A program made the translations under genes and the position numbers. From positions 1,364,001-1,428,000 of the forward strand of contig OX381721.1 of assembly GCA_947462335.1 (NCBI GenBank): DNA of 64,000 nt, read 5' to 3'. Each line of letters starts with the position of its first letter. Position 1 is the first letter of the stretch. The notes under the pieces were generated by a model that had not been told where the DNA came from, did not search any database, and saw only the letters and a program-made list of their open reading frames with translations. Positions 31,492-41,240 of this stretch are shown piece after piece. The stretch comes from Harmothoe impar (Eukaryota; Annelida; Polychaeta; Phyllodocida; Polynoidae).

Positions 31492-34400
31492 TTACACAAT
31501 TTTATCTCGCTCTCTGACACGTGTACTCCTCCGTAGACCTTGTACCGGTATGTCCAGCAATGATGACACCGGAGGTATCACCCTGCTTTGTTTACCGGTG
31601 TCTACGGTTAGTCCTTTACGCACAGCTGACCCTTTTTTACGAGGCCTACCGTGCTTGGGCTTGGTAACACACGACTGTGGTTCAATCGGTAATTTCCTAG
31701 GACGACCCCTTCGGCGTGCTACCGTCGGTACCGACGGTATGACCGTTGGTCCTGCCTTCGGTATCTTCGGTAGCTCAGGGTCGGTTGGTGCTGGTACTCG
31801 ACCAGCACCGAGGGAATCATCACCGTCATCTATATATGGAACTCCATACCAAGGTCGGAGTCTAGCCACATGTGATTTAGTAAGAGTCCCTTTTTGCAAC
31901 CGTATTACTACAGTAGTTTCACTCACCACCATAGTAACCGTATGCGGACAATCCCAGGAGTACAGGGTCTTGACTTTGGAATTTGGTGTGCTAAATCTCG
32001 CGACCTTATCCCCCACCTTGAATTGGCGGAGTTTAAGGCCCGTGTCATAGCCCACTTTCTGCAAACTAGCAGATTTTTCCAAGTTGTCCCTTACTACTCC
32101 ATAGGACTCGCGTAATGATTGTCGAAGTGATTCAACAAACATCACTGTGCAGGGTTGCTCGAGCTGGTGTCCCTGCACTCCATAGACCATGTCACTAGGC
32201 ATGACTATGTCTTCACCCATTACGAGCATATTAGGCGTACAGCCCGTCGACGCATGTTCGGTAGCATTGTAAGCGTGGGAGATATAGCGAGCGTGCTCAT
32301 CCCAATCATCCCGGTGCTCATTAACCATTGTCGTGAGACATTGGATCAACGTCCGATTGAAACGTTCCACCATACCATCCGATTGAGGTCGGTAGGGGTT
32401 CGTATGCGTCTTGCAGATGTGTATGTTACTACACAGTTCTGCCCACAGTCGAGATTCAAACTCGCGACCCTGGTCGGAGTGAAGCATTAAAGGACCTCCC
32501 CACGTGAGGATCCAATTCTCGAAAAGTGCTTCTGCGCAGGTAACAGCTGTATGATTTACCATTGGATATACTTGGACATACTTGGTATAGTAGTCCTGTA
32601 CCACCATCATACAGGTATTCCCACGGGGGGTCGTGTTGAAACCACTAATGATATCAACAGCGATGCGGGCAAATCGAACACCGAATAGCTCTTGACTTAG
32701 AGGTAGTTTACCAATACCAGCTCCAGGCTTTGATAAACAGCATTGGGGACATTGTTTCACCCAACGCCGTATGTCCAAAGTCATACCAGGCCAGTAATAT
32801 CTACTCTTAATCTTTGCCTCAGTTCGTTGTCTGCCAAAGTGTGCTGAAGTTCGGTGGCCATGACAGTAATTGAGCAACTGTAGTCTGAGTGACAAAGGCA
32901 CTACAGACTGAGCTGTTCTCTTCCTGCCAGGTTGCACCCTCCAGCGGCACAATACACTGTTCCCTATAAAAAGATTATCCCACTGAGCTAACAGTTGTCT
33001 AACTTCTTTACATTCCAGCGAAAGTGCGCGGCGAACAGGCTTGGACAGGCCCAACAACTTCAAGGAGTACACCCTCGAAATAGCCGGATCTGCAAGCTGC
33101 TCATCCTTCAAGTGATTTAACGTCCAGTTAGGAACTTTCGCACCCACAGACGCAATCACTGCATTGTGAGACCCACAGTCTCGGCAGTCTACACGGTGAC
33201 AGTTCCGGATAGGATGGCGGGACAAGCTGTCCGCATTCACATGATCTACTCCACTCCTGTGTATGATATGCTCATTTGTCATGCCAAACTCAGAGAGGTG
33301 GTTCAACCATCTACCCATCATCCCCTCAGCGTCCTTGAAGTTAAGGAGCCACTGCAGAGATGAATGATCCGTCCGTACGAGATAATTCCCACCATATAGG
33401 AAATGTCTGTACTTTTTTGTGTAAACCACCACTGCCAAGAGTTCACGCTTGGTTGTGCAGTAGTTACGTTGTGTTTTGCTTAGACTGTTGGATGAAAATG
33501 CCAGCGGCACTTCTCGTCCATCCTGGATCTGCGACAAGGCAGCACCAATACTTGTATTAGAAGCATCAGTGTCCAAGATGAACTTACCAACAGGTGCAGG
33601 GTAGTGCAAAACAGGTGTTTCTAAGAAGAGTCTCTTTAACTCACTGAAAGACTGTTCTGCGGCTGGAGACCAGACTATTTTAGCCTTAGCCTTCTTCTCT
33701 CCAATCATCAGCTCTTGTAAGGGAGCTGCGACTCTCGAGAATCCAGGTATAAAATCTCTGTAGTATGAACAAAACCCGATGAAAGAGCGTATCTCCTTCG
33801 TGTCCATCGGACGAGGCCAGTTCTGTACCACTTCGATCTTATGAGGATCAGCCATGATGCCATGTTCAGAAACAATTCTACCTAGGTATTCAACTGATTT
33901 CCTAAAAAGCTTGCACTTTGAAGGTTTCAATTTCAGACCATATGATAAGATGCGTTTCAGCACAGCTTGGAGGTTCTGTAGAGTTTCCTCCACAGAACCA
34001 CCGAAGACGATGATGTCGTCCAAGTATACTAGGCACTTCTTCCAAAGTAAACCCCGTAACATGGTTTCCATCATTGCCTCGAAGGTTGCCGGGGCATTGC
34101 ATAGCCCAAATGGCATGACGTTGAACTCAAATAGTCCCATATGGGTAGAAAATGCGGTTTTTTCTCGGTCCCGGGGGTCCATGCCAATCTGCCAATAACC
34201 AGATTGTAAATCTAGTGTACAGAACCATTTCGCCCCACCCAGAGATTCCACACATTCATCTATCCGAGGTAGAGGATATGCATTCTTCCTAGTGAGTCCG
34301 TTCAACTTCCTATAGTCGATGCAAAATCGACAGGAACCATCCTTCTTGGTGACCATCACCACAGGACTTGACCATGGACTCTCACTAGGTTGAATCACAT

Positions 34401-34656
34401 CTTCATCCAACATCTTTTCCACCTCAGCCTCCATAGCACTTTTTTTAGCCATGGGTAACCGACGGTAGGGGATTCTACTGGGAAGCGCGTCCCCAGTGTC
34501 AACCCGGTGTTGTACCGTATTGGTACGCCCTAGAGGATCTCCTGGTTGCGCAAAGGCGTCAGATAACTCCGACAGCTCATGTGCCACCATTTCGCTCTCT
34601 AGGGTTGTGAGGTGTGACTCACACATCAGGGACCTTAAATGTTTCGGTAGGTTGGA
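31492..34656 (-). CDS. pol: RT, RNase H and integrase of element B
   Basis: Continuation of pol in the same frame as the protease ORF, after one TAA. The first ATG is at 34626, but coding character begins right after the stop, so translation probably depends on reading through or on a stop-free relative. Residues from 34626: RT FGLCNAPATF at 173-182, YLDD at 201-204. RNase H LDTDASN near 351, with RTDHSS at 418-423. Integrase zinc residues H589, H591, H596, C626, C629. Catalytic D658, D718, E754 (D-x59-D-x35-E). A GPF/Y-like segment follows. The basic tail has two AT-hooks, RRGRPRKLP near 972-980 and HGRPRKKG near 992-999, and ends in a LRRSTRVRER motif like that of element A. Confidence 0.96.
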   Translation of the reverse strand, partial: SNLPKHLRSLMCESHLTTLESEMVAHELSELSDAFAQPGDPLGRTNTVQHRVDTGDALPSRIPYRRLPMAKKSAMEAEVEKMLDEDVIQPSESPWSSPVVMVTKKDGSCRFCIDYRKLNGLTRKNAYPLPRIDECVESLGGAKWFCTLDLQSGYWQIGMDPRDREKTAFSTHMGLFEFNVMPFGLCNAPATFEAMMETMLRGLLWKKCLVYLDDIIVFGGSVEETLQNLQAVLKRILSYGLKLKPSKCKLFRKSVEYLGRIVSEHGIMADPHKIEVVQNWPRPMDTKEIRSFIGFCSYYRDFIPGFSRVAAPLQELMIGEKKAKAKIVWSPAAEQSFSELKRLFLETPVLHYPAPVGKFILDTDASNTSIGAALSQIQDGREVPLAFSSNSLSKTQRNYCTTKRELLAVVVYTKKYRHFLYGGNYLVRTDHSSLQWLLNFKDAEGMMGRWLNHLSEFGMTNEHIIHRSGVDHVNADSLSRHPIRNCHRVDCRDCGSHNAVIASVGAKVPNWTLNHLKDEQLADPAISRVYSLKLLGLSKPVRRALSLECKEVRQLLAQWDNLFIGNSVLCRWRVQPGRKRTAQSVVPLSLRLQLLNYCHGHRTSAHFGRQRTEAKIKSRYYWPGMTLDIRRWVKQCPQCCLSKPGAGIGKLPLSQELFGVRFARIAVDIISGFNTTPRGNTCMMVVQDYYTKYVQVYPMVNHTAVTCAEALFENWILTWGGPLMLHSDQGREFESRLWAELCSNIHICKTHTNPYRPQSDGMVERFNRTLIQCLTTMVNEHRDDWDEHARYISHAYNATEHASTGCTPNMLVMGEDIVMPSDMVYGVQGHQLEQPCTVMFVESLRQSLRESYGVVRDNLEKSASLQKVGYDTGLKLRQFKVGDKVARFSTPNSKVKTLYSWDCPHTVTMVVSETTVVIRLQKGTLTKSHVARLRPWYGVPYIDDGDDSLGAGRVPAPTDPELPKIPKAGPTVIPSVPTVARRRGRPRKLPIEPQSCVTKPKHGRPRKKGSAVRKGLTVDTGKQSRVIPPVSSLLDIPVQGLRRSTRVRERDKIV

Positions 34657-35739
34657 TTAAGCTAGAGCCTCTTCGTGGGAAGAGTCTCCCGCCACCACAC
34701 CTACTTCCACAAAGTCCGTAGTTAGTGAGTCTACCCCATATGCTCGCGTAGTGTTACCAATAGGCGTCCCTTTTCGTAGAGTGATTTCTCTACTACTCGA
34801 GTTACAAATCGGTATCACCCCCCAACAAGCGTTGGCCAGGTAAGTATGATAGCCAGCAAGACCTAACTCAGAGAGCTTTTGATCTTCTGGTTCAAACATT
34901 CCCGGCCATTTGGCCTGCACTCCCACGCAGCTGACTAGGACATCGGATACATGTCCTGCTGCCAACTTTGTGTCTTGTGCCACTGACGCCACAGAAGAAC
35001 CATTCCTTAAAACGCACTGTACAGATTGTTTATAAGGATGTTTAATCTGAAGTCGGCCTGTTGCGGTGTTCATTGTTACCCCGTAAAGAGCAGCAAAGTC
35101 CATCCCCAGTATGCCATCATCAGTGATGTCGGTGATGGTTGGACATATCCAGTATGTCTTGCCATCGACCAACATAGGTTTTACAGTTCTGCCATAAGTC
35201 TGCATACTATCTCCCGTAGCAGTCCGAGCCTTTACTCCCAGTAGCGGAGCTTCGGGCTGGTTGCAAAGACGGGCCATGAATTTACGATCGACCAAGGTGT
35301 GAGATGCACCCGTGTCGACCAAAAATTCACCACGCGTCCCGGAAATAACCAGACTCAGGTACCAACGCTGTCCCCGTAAAGGGACACACTCAGAGGTCAG
35401 CATCGGGCTTCCCCCTCCATCCATAGCAACCCCTTTTGTCAGGAGATAATCCCAACACGGGTCGCTCGGGGAGTCTTGAATCACACTGCTCTGGGCAATT
35501 GATTCTAACCAAGACTCCTCTAAGCCAGCGACTACAGAATCCTCCGGATTCCGTTCGTCCTTGCCAGCCCCGCCTTGCCAGACGCTTACAGGTTGTACAG
35601 ACCCTTCTGCCTCTGCGCGGCCTTGGTTCATGGAAGAGTTAACACCGTCTACTAATCCCTTACAGGCATGGCTAACTGTGGGGGCGCCATCCTTGCCAAG
35701 AGGATGGGCCCCATTCAGTTTTCCGTCTCCTTTTCGGTT
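34657..35739 (-). CDS. pro: aspartic protease segment of pol, element B
   Basis: The pol frame opens at 35739 and overlaps the last bases of gag in the -1 frame. The first ATG is at 35631. It contains LVDTGASH (about 104-111 from that ATG) and the second conserved protease motif GILGMDFA near 172-179, as expected for a retropepsin dimer subunit. It ends at a TAA (34657-34659). The reading frame stays open beyond it with clearly conserved sequence, so the TAA interrupts an otherwise continuous PR-RT polyprotein. Element A has no stop here. Confidence 0.92.
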   Translation of the reverse strand, partial: NRKGDGKLNGAHPLGKDGAPTVSHACKGLVDGVNSSMNQGRAEAEGSVQPVSVWQGGAGKDERNPEDSVVAGLEESWLESIAQSSVIQDSPSDPCWDYLLTKGVAMDGGGSPMLTSECVPLRGQRWYLSLVISGTRGEFLVDTGASHTLVDRKFMARLCNQPEAPLLGVKARTATGDSMQTYGRTVKPMLVDGKTYWICPTITDITDDGILGMDFAALYGVTMNTATGRLQIKHPYKQSVQCVLRNGSSVASVAQDTKLAAGHVSDVLVSCVGVQAKWPGMFEPEDQKLSELGLAGYHTYLANACWGVIPICNSSSREITLRKGTPIGNTTRAYGVDSLTTDFVEVGVVAGDSSHEEALA

Positions 35740-37868
35740 TTAGCAGCGACGGGTGCAGGGGCTTTGCATTCGCTAGCCCAATGACCCATCTTTTGACAGC
35801 GTCTACATGGCTGAGGTTTCGTGTCCTTTTTCTTCTTTTTCCTTCTCTTTCCAGATCCAGAATCAGAAGTGGACGCAGAGCTCTTTTCTAAGTGCTTCCG
35901 CAACAAACCCTCAATCATCTTTTCCATGTCCCTGTCAGGCATTACTGCCGCCACCTCCTCGGAGGCGGGCTGTTTTTTCTTAGGTGGTTTTGTGGCGGCC
36001 TCTACCACCTGAGCTCCTTTCGGGGCTACAGATGGAGCTGCCGACACTCCTCCACTAGGAAAAACAGCCTGTTTGGTGTCATACACATCTGCATGGTCAA
36101 AAAGGTCAGCTAGAGATAAGTCCGGCTGCCATTTCTCCCACAGATATGCCTGGAGATTGGTGTCTCTGACTCCATTGACAAACCTGGAGGTTAACTCCTG
36201 GATGACAGTGGGGGTGTCAGGTCTACATCCCTGATAACACTCGGATATCAGTTCCTGTAGAGCAAATCCGTAGGATCTCAGATGCTCGTCCTTGCGTTGG
36301 ACATGTTTGAGCAGCTGAGTCCTTGGGTCATGCTCACCAATCTTCCCAATCGCCCATTCAGCTGTTTCTTCAAGTGAGCTCAATGTCTTGATCTTCACTC
36401 TTTCGAATGCCAAAAGGGCTGGTTCACCTGGCCCGTTGCAGAGTGCCTGCTTCAGAGCAACCAGCGCTTGCTGATTGTTCCAGCGATTGCTCTCCACAAT
36501 AGCCTTGAACCGAACTTTGTACTTTCTCCAGGGTGGCGACCCTGTGAAAGGCGAAATATCGATGGCCTTTTGACGGGCTGCATCAGGATGTTTGATCTCC
36601 CCAAAGTTGAAAGGAGCATACCGTTCATCCAGTTCATCGATGTCCCGCGGGACGATGTCTGTCCCTAGCTTCTCAATAGCCGGGTTCCGGTCGTACTTTG
36701 CCCGCTGGACAGGAGTTAAGCCCTGTCTAGCTCTGGGTTTCGGTACTGGAACTGAGACCAAGGTCTGCTGTTGGTTCAACATCGTTGAACCAGTAGATGG
36801 GTGGGTGTACCCTGGAGGTGTTGCCGTGCCCCCAAAGGCGCCACCACAGACCGGAGTCTGTAGATAGCTAGCCCCCATCTGAGGTGTCATACCCGTTACC
36901 GTGGTGTGTACTAGCGGCGGGACACTTGAAGGTGTCACTGTCGTGTACACATTGGGTACGGGTATGACTGGAGGTACCACCGTGGTAGGTGGTGGTACTT
37001 GCTCTGACTTCGTCTTCAGGTCATGATTGACTTGCCTTAAGCTTGCGAGGTCTTGTCTGGCTAAGTGGAGCTGCGTGCTCAAATCCTTTCCCAAGAAATT
37101 TAAGCTTGCAACCTCACATTCGCCAGACACCCTCTGGTGCAAAAGTTTGTCAACCTCCACCTTGTGGGAAGCCATCTCGTTTTGGAGTTCCAGCAGGAAC
37201 TTTTTCTTCTCATCAACCTCCTTTAGGAATAACTTCCTAGTTTGATTGATGGAAGCAAGTTCCTTCCGGGCTTCCGCGAGCTCATGCAACTCAGTTTTCC
37301 TGGTGGTGATACCCATGGCAGCTAGTAGGTCCCCATCCAGTGGTAAACTAGATGGCTCATCTACTGCTGGCGGATACCCCTTACCAGGAGCTTCTGTTGC
37401 CACATTAGTCTTCTTTGATAGCCCGCCACCCCCCATACCGTTCGGTGTAGGAGTGGCACCATCAGTGAAAACCGACGTGTCTGGATCCAATGAAGGATCT
37501 GCTACCGTTGGTGTAGAACCGAAGGCAGCTGGGCCGAGAGGTTTAGTCTCTCTACCCGGTATTTTCTGACCCTCAGGACAGAAAAGATTCGTGGAAAGGG
37601 AGTCCAACGATCTCCTGGAGCTTATATCAAAGGGTCCCGGGATTGGAGATTGCTCCCCATCCTCTCCTCTGGTAAAGGCTTCCACAATAGGATCACCTAT
37701 TGCTTCTTGGGAGAGGTCGTCACCGGGCACCTCCAAGGCTGCCCGGCTCTCCCCCCTATTGGATTTGCCTGTGAAGAAGCGTACATTCTGTACGGCTTCT
37801 TCACGTTCCTCAGCAGGGGTTTTAGTCCTGCCGCTGAACGAGCTGACAAAATCGTATAGGTAATCCAT
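35715..37868 (-). CDS. gag: gag of element B
   Basis: A 717-residue intact structural protein with ATG at 37868-37866. It has a Ser/Pro-rich N-terminus, a coiled coil at roughly 190-290, and a Pro/Thr/Val linker. The Gag capsid domain lies at about 420-620, with a two-half capsid pattern ending in SLADLFDHADVY, which matches SLADLFLAIDGH in element A. A Lys-rich stretch precedes the single CCHC knuckle CRRCQKMGHWASEC (688-701). The knuckle implies genomic RNA binding. The last codons, ACG GAA AAC TGA, contain the candidate frameshift site into pol. Confidence 0.95.
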   Translation of the reverse strand: MDYLYDFVSSFSGRTKTPAEEREEAVQNVRFFTGKSNRGESRAALEVPGDDLSQEAIGDPIVEAFTRGEDGEQSPIPGPFDISSRRSLDSLSTNLFCPEGQKIPGRETKPLGPAAFGSTPTVADPSLDPDTSVFTDGATPTPNGMGGGGLSKKTNVATEAPGKGYPPAVDEPSSLPLDGDLLAAMGITTRKTELHELAEARKELASINQTRKLFLKEVDEKKKFLLELQNEMASHKVEVDKLLHQRVSGECEVASLNFLGKDLSTQLHLARQDLASLRQVNHDLKTKSEQVPPPTTVVPPVIPVPNVYTTVTPSSVPPLVHTTVTGMTPQMGASYLQTPVCGGAFGGTATPPGYTHPSTGSTMLNQQQTLVSVPVPKPRARQGLTPVQRAKYDRNPAIEKLGTDIVPRDIDELDERYAPFNFGEIKHPDAARQKAIDISPFTGSPPWRKYKVRFKAIVESNRWNNQQALVALKQALCNGPGEPALLAFERVKIKTLSSLEETAEWAIGKIGEHDPRTQLLKHVQRKDEHLRSYGFALQELISECYQGCRPDTPTVIQELTSRFVNGVRDTNLQAYLWEKWQPDLSLADLFDHADVYDTKQAVFPSGGVSAAPSVAPKGAQVVEAATKPPKKKQPASEEVAAVMPDRDMEKMIEGLLRKHLEKSSASTSDSGSGKRRKKKKKDTKPQPCRRCQKMGHWASECKAPAPVAAKTEKETEN
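35718..35724 (-). promoter_or_regulatory. candidate -1 ribosomal frameshift site, element B
   Basis: GGAAAAC sits immediately before the gag TGA, read as G-GAA-AAC-TGA. A -1 shift here enters the open pol frame. The position is identical in element A. Confidence 0.6.
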
Positions 37869-37916
37869 ATACTGTAAGTCTATTTAATACCCTATCAATG
37901 GTCGGTTCGATCAAGT

Positions 37917-37929
37917 GGTCACGGCACCA
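37917..37929 (-). promoter_or_regulatory. primer binding site, tRNA-His type, element B
   Basis: TGGTGCCGTGACC on the minus strand, one base inside the 5' LTR. It matches the primer site of element A over 13 bases. Confidence 0.75.
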
Positions 37930-37930
37930 A

Positions 37931-38444
37931 TGTAGTTGGTCTCTTACTACGTATGTAACACTTGAGTACAAAAACCAGACAAGGTAAATTAGACTTTAAT
38001 ATACGGCGACTTTATTGTAAAGGTAACTCTTGTGTATTATAGTACAAGTATAACCAGCGGATATACAAGATCAGAACAGATATATAATACAGTGGGGCAA
38101 CCCTACAGCATAGAGTTAAGCCCGTGAGCACAGGGTGGTCATGTCACGACAGTCCCAAACCTGACTGACTTCCAATGGAGAAGTAGCCGTCTTATATACA
38201 GCGCTGCATAGCCACGTGACCGTACTAGCAGCGCCACCTGTTAGGTTTAGTTATGTAAAATGCTTATGTAACAACTACCGACGGTAACCGAAGACACTAG
38301 TTAGCTGAATAAAACCTGTCGGCCATTTTCTCCCTTAGCTGAATAAAACAGTTATTAAACACAATAGAACCGTGTTGTCTTACATCATACAACATACAAT
38401 AGATATACAACAATAACAGTTAGACTTATAGTCAACCCGTTACA
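37931..38444 (-). repeat. 5' LTR of element B (514 bp)
   Basis: TG…CA ends. It has an E-box (CACGTG), TCCAATGG near 38171-38178, TATATAAG at 38192-38199 and AATAAA (plus TTTATT 38011-38016). U3 lacks the 65-bp block of the 3' LTR and instead holds about 33 bp (ctgtcggccattttctccc region, 38315-38347) that duplicates ttagctgaataaaa. Confidence 0.95.
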
Positions 38445-38533
38445 TATCTAATAACAAACAGCCTGAGGCAGTAATTCACCCCTCTGTGTGATTACATTAT
38501 ATTACAGACACCCTGAAGCTGCACTATGTTAAC

Positions 38534-38627
38534 GATAGATCCCAGTACGAGGGGTCTATGGCATTTAGACACCGACCGTAGGGAGGCTATCTAAATGCCA
38601 TAGTCCCCGAGTTAATGGGATCTATCC
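38534..38627. repeat. nested hairpin
   Basis: Outer arms gatagatccca / tgggatctatc and inner arms ggggtctatggcatttaga / tctaaatgccatagtcccc pair around a 20-base loop, giving about 30 paired bases. Confidence 0.85.
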
Positions 38628-38630
38628 GAC

Positions 38631-38747
38631 TTAGAACCTGGTATTTAATTGGTTTTTTATTACCTTTTAATTACCTATGATCTATGGGATATAGACACCC
38701 TCAATATCAAGCCCTGCCATTGGTCGATTCAAAATACCAGGTTCTAA
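38631..38747. mobile_element. short MITE-like element
   Basis: 16-bp perfect terminal inverted repeats (ttagaacctggtattt) bound 117 bp of AT-rich sequence. It directly abuts the nested hairpin, and both may form one composite element. Confidence 0.6.
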
Positions 38748-40825
38748 AGGGATGATCAGCACCAGGATACTTCGATGTATCAGTATATCTAATCACAGCC
38801 AGCCTCAGGCAGAAGGCAATGTGGTGCATGCTGAAATTACCTGAAGTGTCTGCACAGGTTGGGGAAGTGCTGCTTTTAATACCTTGCAGGGAAAAGTACA
38901 GCGAGGGGGTTTCTCCCCTTGATTTTGGGTGGATATATACATGTAATTTCAGGTTCAACCAGAAAATCTAATTTGCTAATACCTCACCATTACTTGCTGA
39001 AAATGATTAAGCTACAAACAGGTTGACAATATTGTTGGTTAGGTATAATTATATGAATGGGTCTGCATACAAGTCTTGTTTTTCTTGAGATAATGATTTA
39101 AATGAATAAATATAGCCTAAATAAGGTATATATAAATGTAAACTCCTACCCCCCACCCCCTTCCTCAACACCCTACCTGTATAAGATTCTACACTGGGGA
39201 CAATTCCCCTTGGACCTGTGGAACTTGGGCAGCCCTTATCTCTACCGGTGGCCCTTATTTCTGTAGAGATAAGGGCAGGACGCCGACCATGGGGCTGCTC
39301 TAAGTACAGGGGAATCTCCCCTTGCTGGCAGAACCTCCCTGAACAGGATTTCTACCTGTAATGGAGAATTCCCAGGATTATCCAGGCCTACTGTAAAGAA
39401 TAGTGAGACAAACAATGTATGCAGAATGGTTCATCCACACTGTTGTCTTTGGCGTCAATGTTCAGTGTTGGCAGTGCAGAGACAATGCTGTGGATATTCT
39501 GAGGCAATACTTGGTTTTTCTCTTGTAAAGCATCACATTGTTTGACTGTTTTTTCTTTAAAAGTATAAACCCGCAACTTGTGATAAGAAGAAAAATCTCA
39601 TATCATATATCTAAATTCTTCCCATTAAAGACGTTGAACAATGAAGTAGTTTGTGTTTGGTGACTGAGTATTTTATTTTGTGTGGGAGACAAAATGCCAG
39701 AATATCGGGCATAACCGTACACACAAAAAAATTAATTATAGGAATAGTTTATGTGCTGAGGCGGTAGTGGTGGTGAGGTGCTGCCGGGCCTGCTGCTGCG
39801 CGCTGAGTGACCGGTGCCCAGGCTGCTACCTGTGGGATTTGGCCCTCCAGGTGTGTGACCAATCACAGGTCAGCTCACCTCCAATGTCATAGGTCAGTAG
39901 ACTTGACCAATTCCTAGGTGACTTGCAGTGAGTCTTTGATGTGTTGCATTTATAACTAATTAATCCGGCATTCTTTACCGTCAAGACATAACATGGAAAA
40001 ACTAACTAAACTGTTCACTAAACTGTTCATTAACTTTAATAAAATTGACCTGAGATAAAGTACCATAAAGGGATAGTATAAAACTAACAAGAAGACAAGG
40101 ATAAAGCTACAATTAGGATATAAGAAGGAGAATCCTTTGTATGTGTTTTATGAACATGAAACCATGTCATAATGAAAAGCTCATTAGAACAGAAGTTTTA
40201 AATAAAAGCTATATAAAAAACACCAATTAAATGCACATTGAGTCTGTGAGAAGAAGGAGTGTAAAGCAGCTTAATCACATCTGACATTAACCAAAGATAT
40301 TGTTTAAAAACCCTCAGCATCTTAAAGCTAACCTGCCATGTAGGATTAGTGTCATCCAAGCCAGCTAGTCATGTTCTGTCTTAATTTGAAAGGAAAGTAT
40401 AGATTGCTTAAAAGCCAAAAAGTATGATTAGGCATTACACAGGGATAATTAATCATCAATTTTTATCCCTGAAGTGATATAAACATGTCACAGTATTAAT
40501 GAATCCTTTATCTAAAGAAAGTGTTTGTATTCTGGTTCGGCAACTGGTGTTTAGTAAGATTAAAACCTATTGAAGCATATAAGTTGTGTCTTGTGTCTTC
40601 TTATATATCATCATATGAACAATATCTAAATGTCGTTTTTGGCCTCATGAAGCTTTAGCTCATAGCTTAGTGCTGTAATTCCAACATGAAAAATAATGTT
40701 TCCTCTTCAAAAGAAAGTTTTGCATACCAACAAATTTGATGAATTTGATGAATAATAGTAATATTGAGTAAATGTATTTCCATATGCTTACAGTCAACTC
40801 TCTATGACAGAAATATTTTATAAGG
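38748..40825. other. no gene seen
   Basis: AT-rich non-coding sequence. A short palindrome, cccttatctctac…gtagagataaggg, occurs at 39235-39272. No ORF shows protein character. Confidence 0.55.
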
Positions 40826-40934
40826 TTGTCAGTTTCAGCTGTTTCCCTTAACCCAGTCTATTTACCTTACATGGCGCCAGGCTACAAACGGCCGCACGGC
40901 CTTTCCGCAGTCCTAACACTTACCATTACCATCA

Positions 40935-41240
40935 ACAGATTGGTCCGAATTCATATTCATAACAGGTGTATCACTCCATCAGCCTATTGGCTTCATTCAT
41001 ATTCATATCAGGACTCTTCAGTTCAGGCCCCTGACGTGACTAGGAGCCAGACTTGGTGGTCAGGGCAGATGAACACGTGTTCTATTCTCAGCCAATCACC
41101 ATTAGTTAATGTGTTTGCTGTGGTCCCGCTCCTTCCATCTTTTCCTCTATTATCACCCAGTGCCATTTTGGTAATCAGCGTAGGAAGCCACACCTACATA
41201 GGGTGGTCATGTGACCAATGTTGCATTATGGGAAGGGACT
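40935..41240. repeat. dispersed repeat, related to 63505-63750
   Basis: It shares cccctgacgtgac, agggcagatgaacac, ccaatcac(c/t)attagtt, cctctattatcaccca and ggtggtca(t/c)gtgacca in order with 63505-63750. This is a diverged interspersed family. The 153-codon frame across it is not conserved as protein. Confidence 0.8.

Larger units (their letters stand above)
26921..38444 (-). mobile_element. complete Ty3/Gypsy LTR retrotransposon, element B (11.5 kb)
   Basis: On the minus strand the order is 5' LTR (37931-38444), primer site, gag, PR, RT-RNaseH-IN, spacer with promoter, ORF3, polypurine tract and 3' LTR (26921-27466). TATC flanks both ends (26917-26920 and 38445-38448). The target carried tandem copies of tatctaataacaaacagc. 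The LTRs differ by only about three substitutions where they align, so insertion is fairly recent, but they also differ by two U3 blocks. The only coding lesion I see is an in-frame TAA between PR and RT. Confidence 0.97.
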
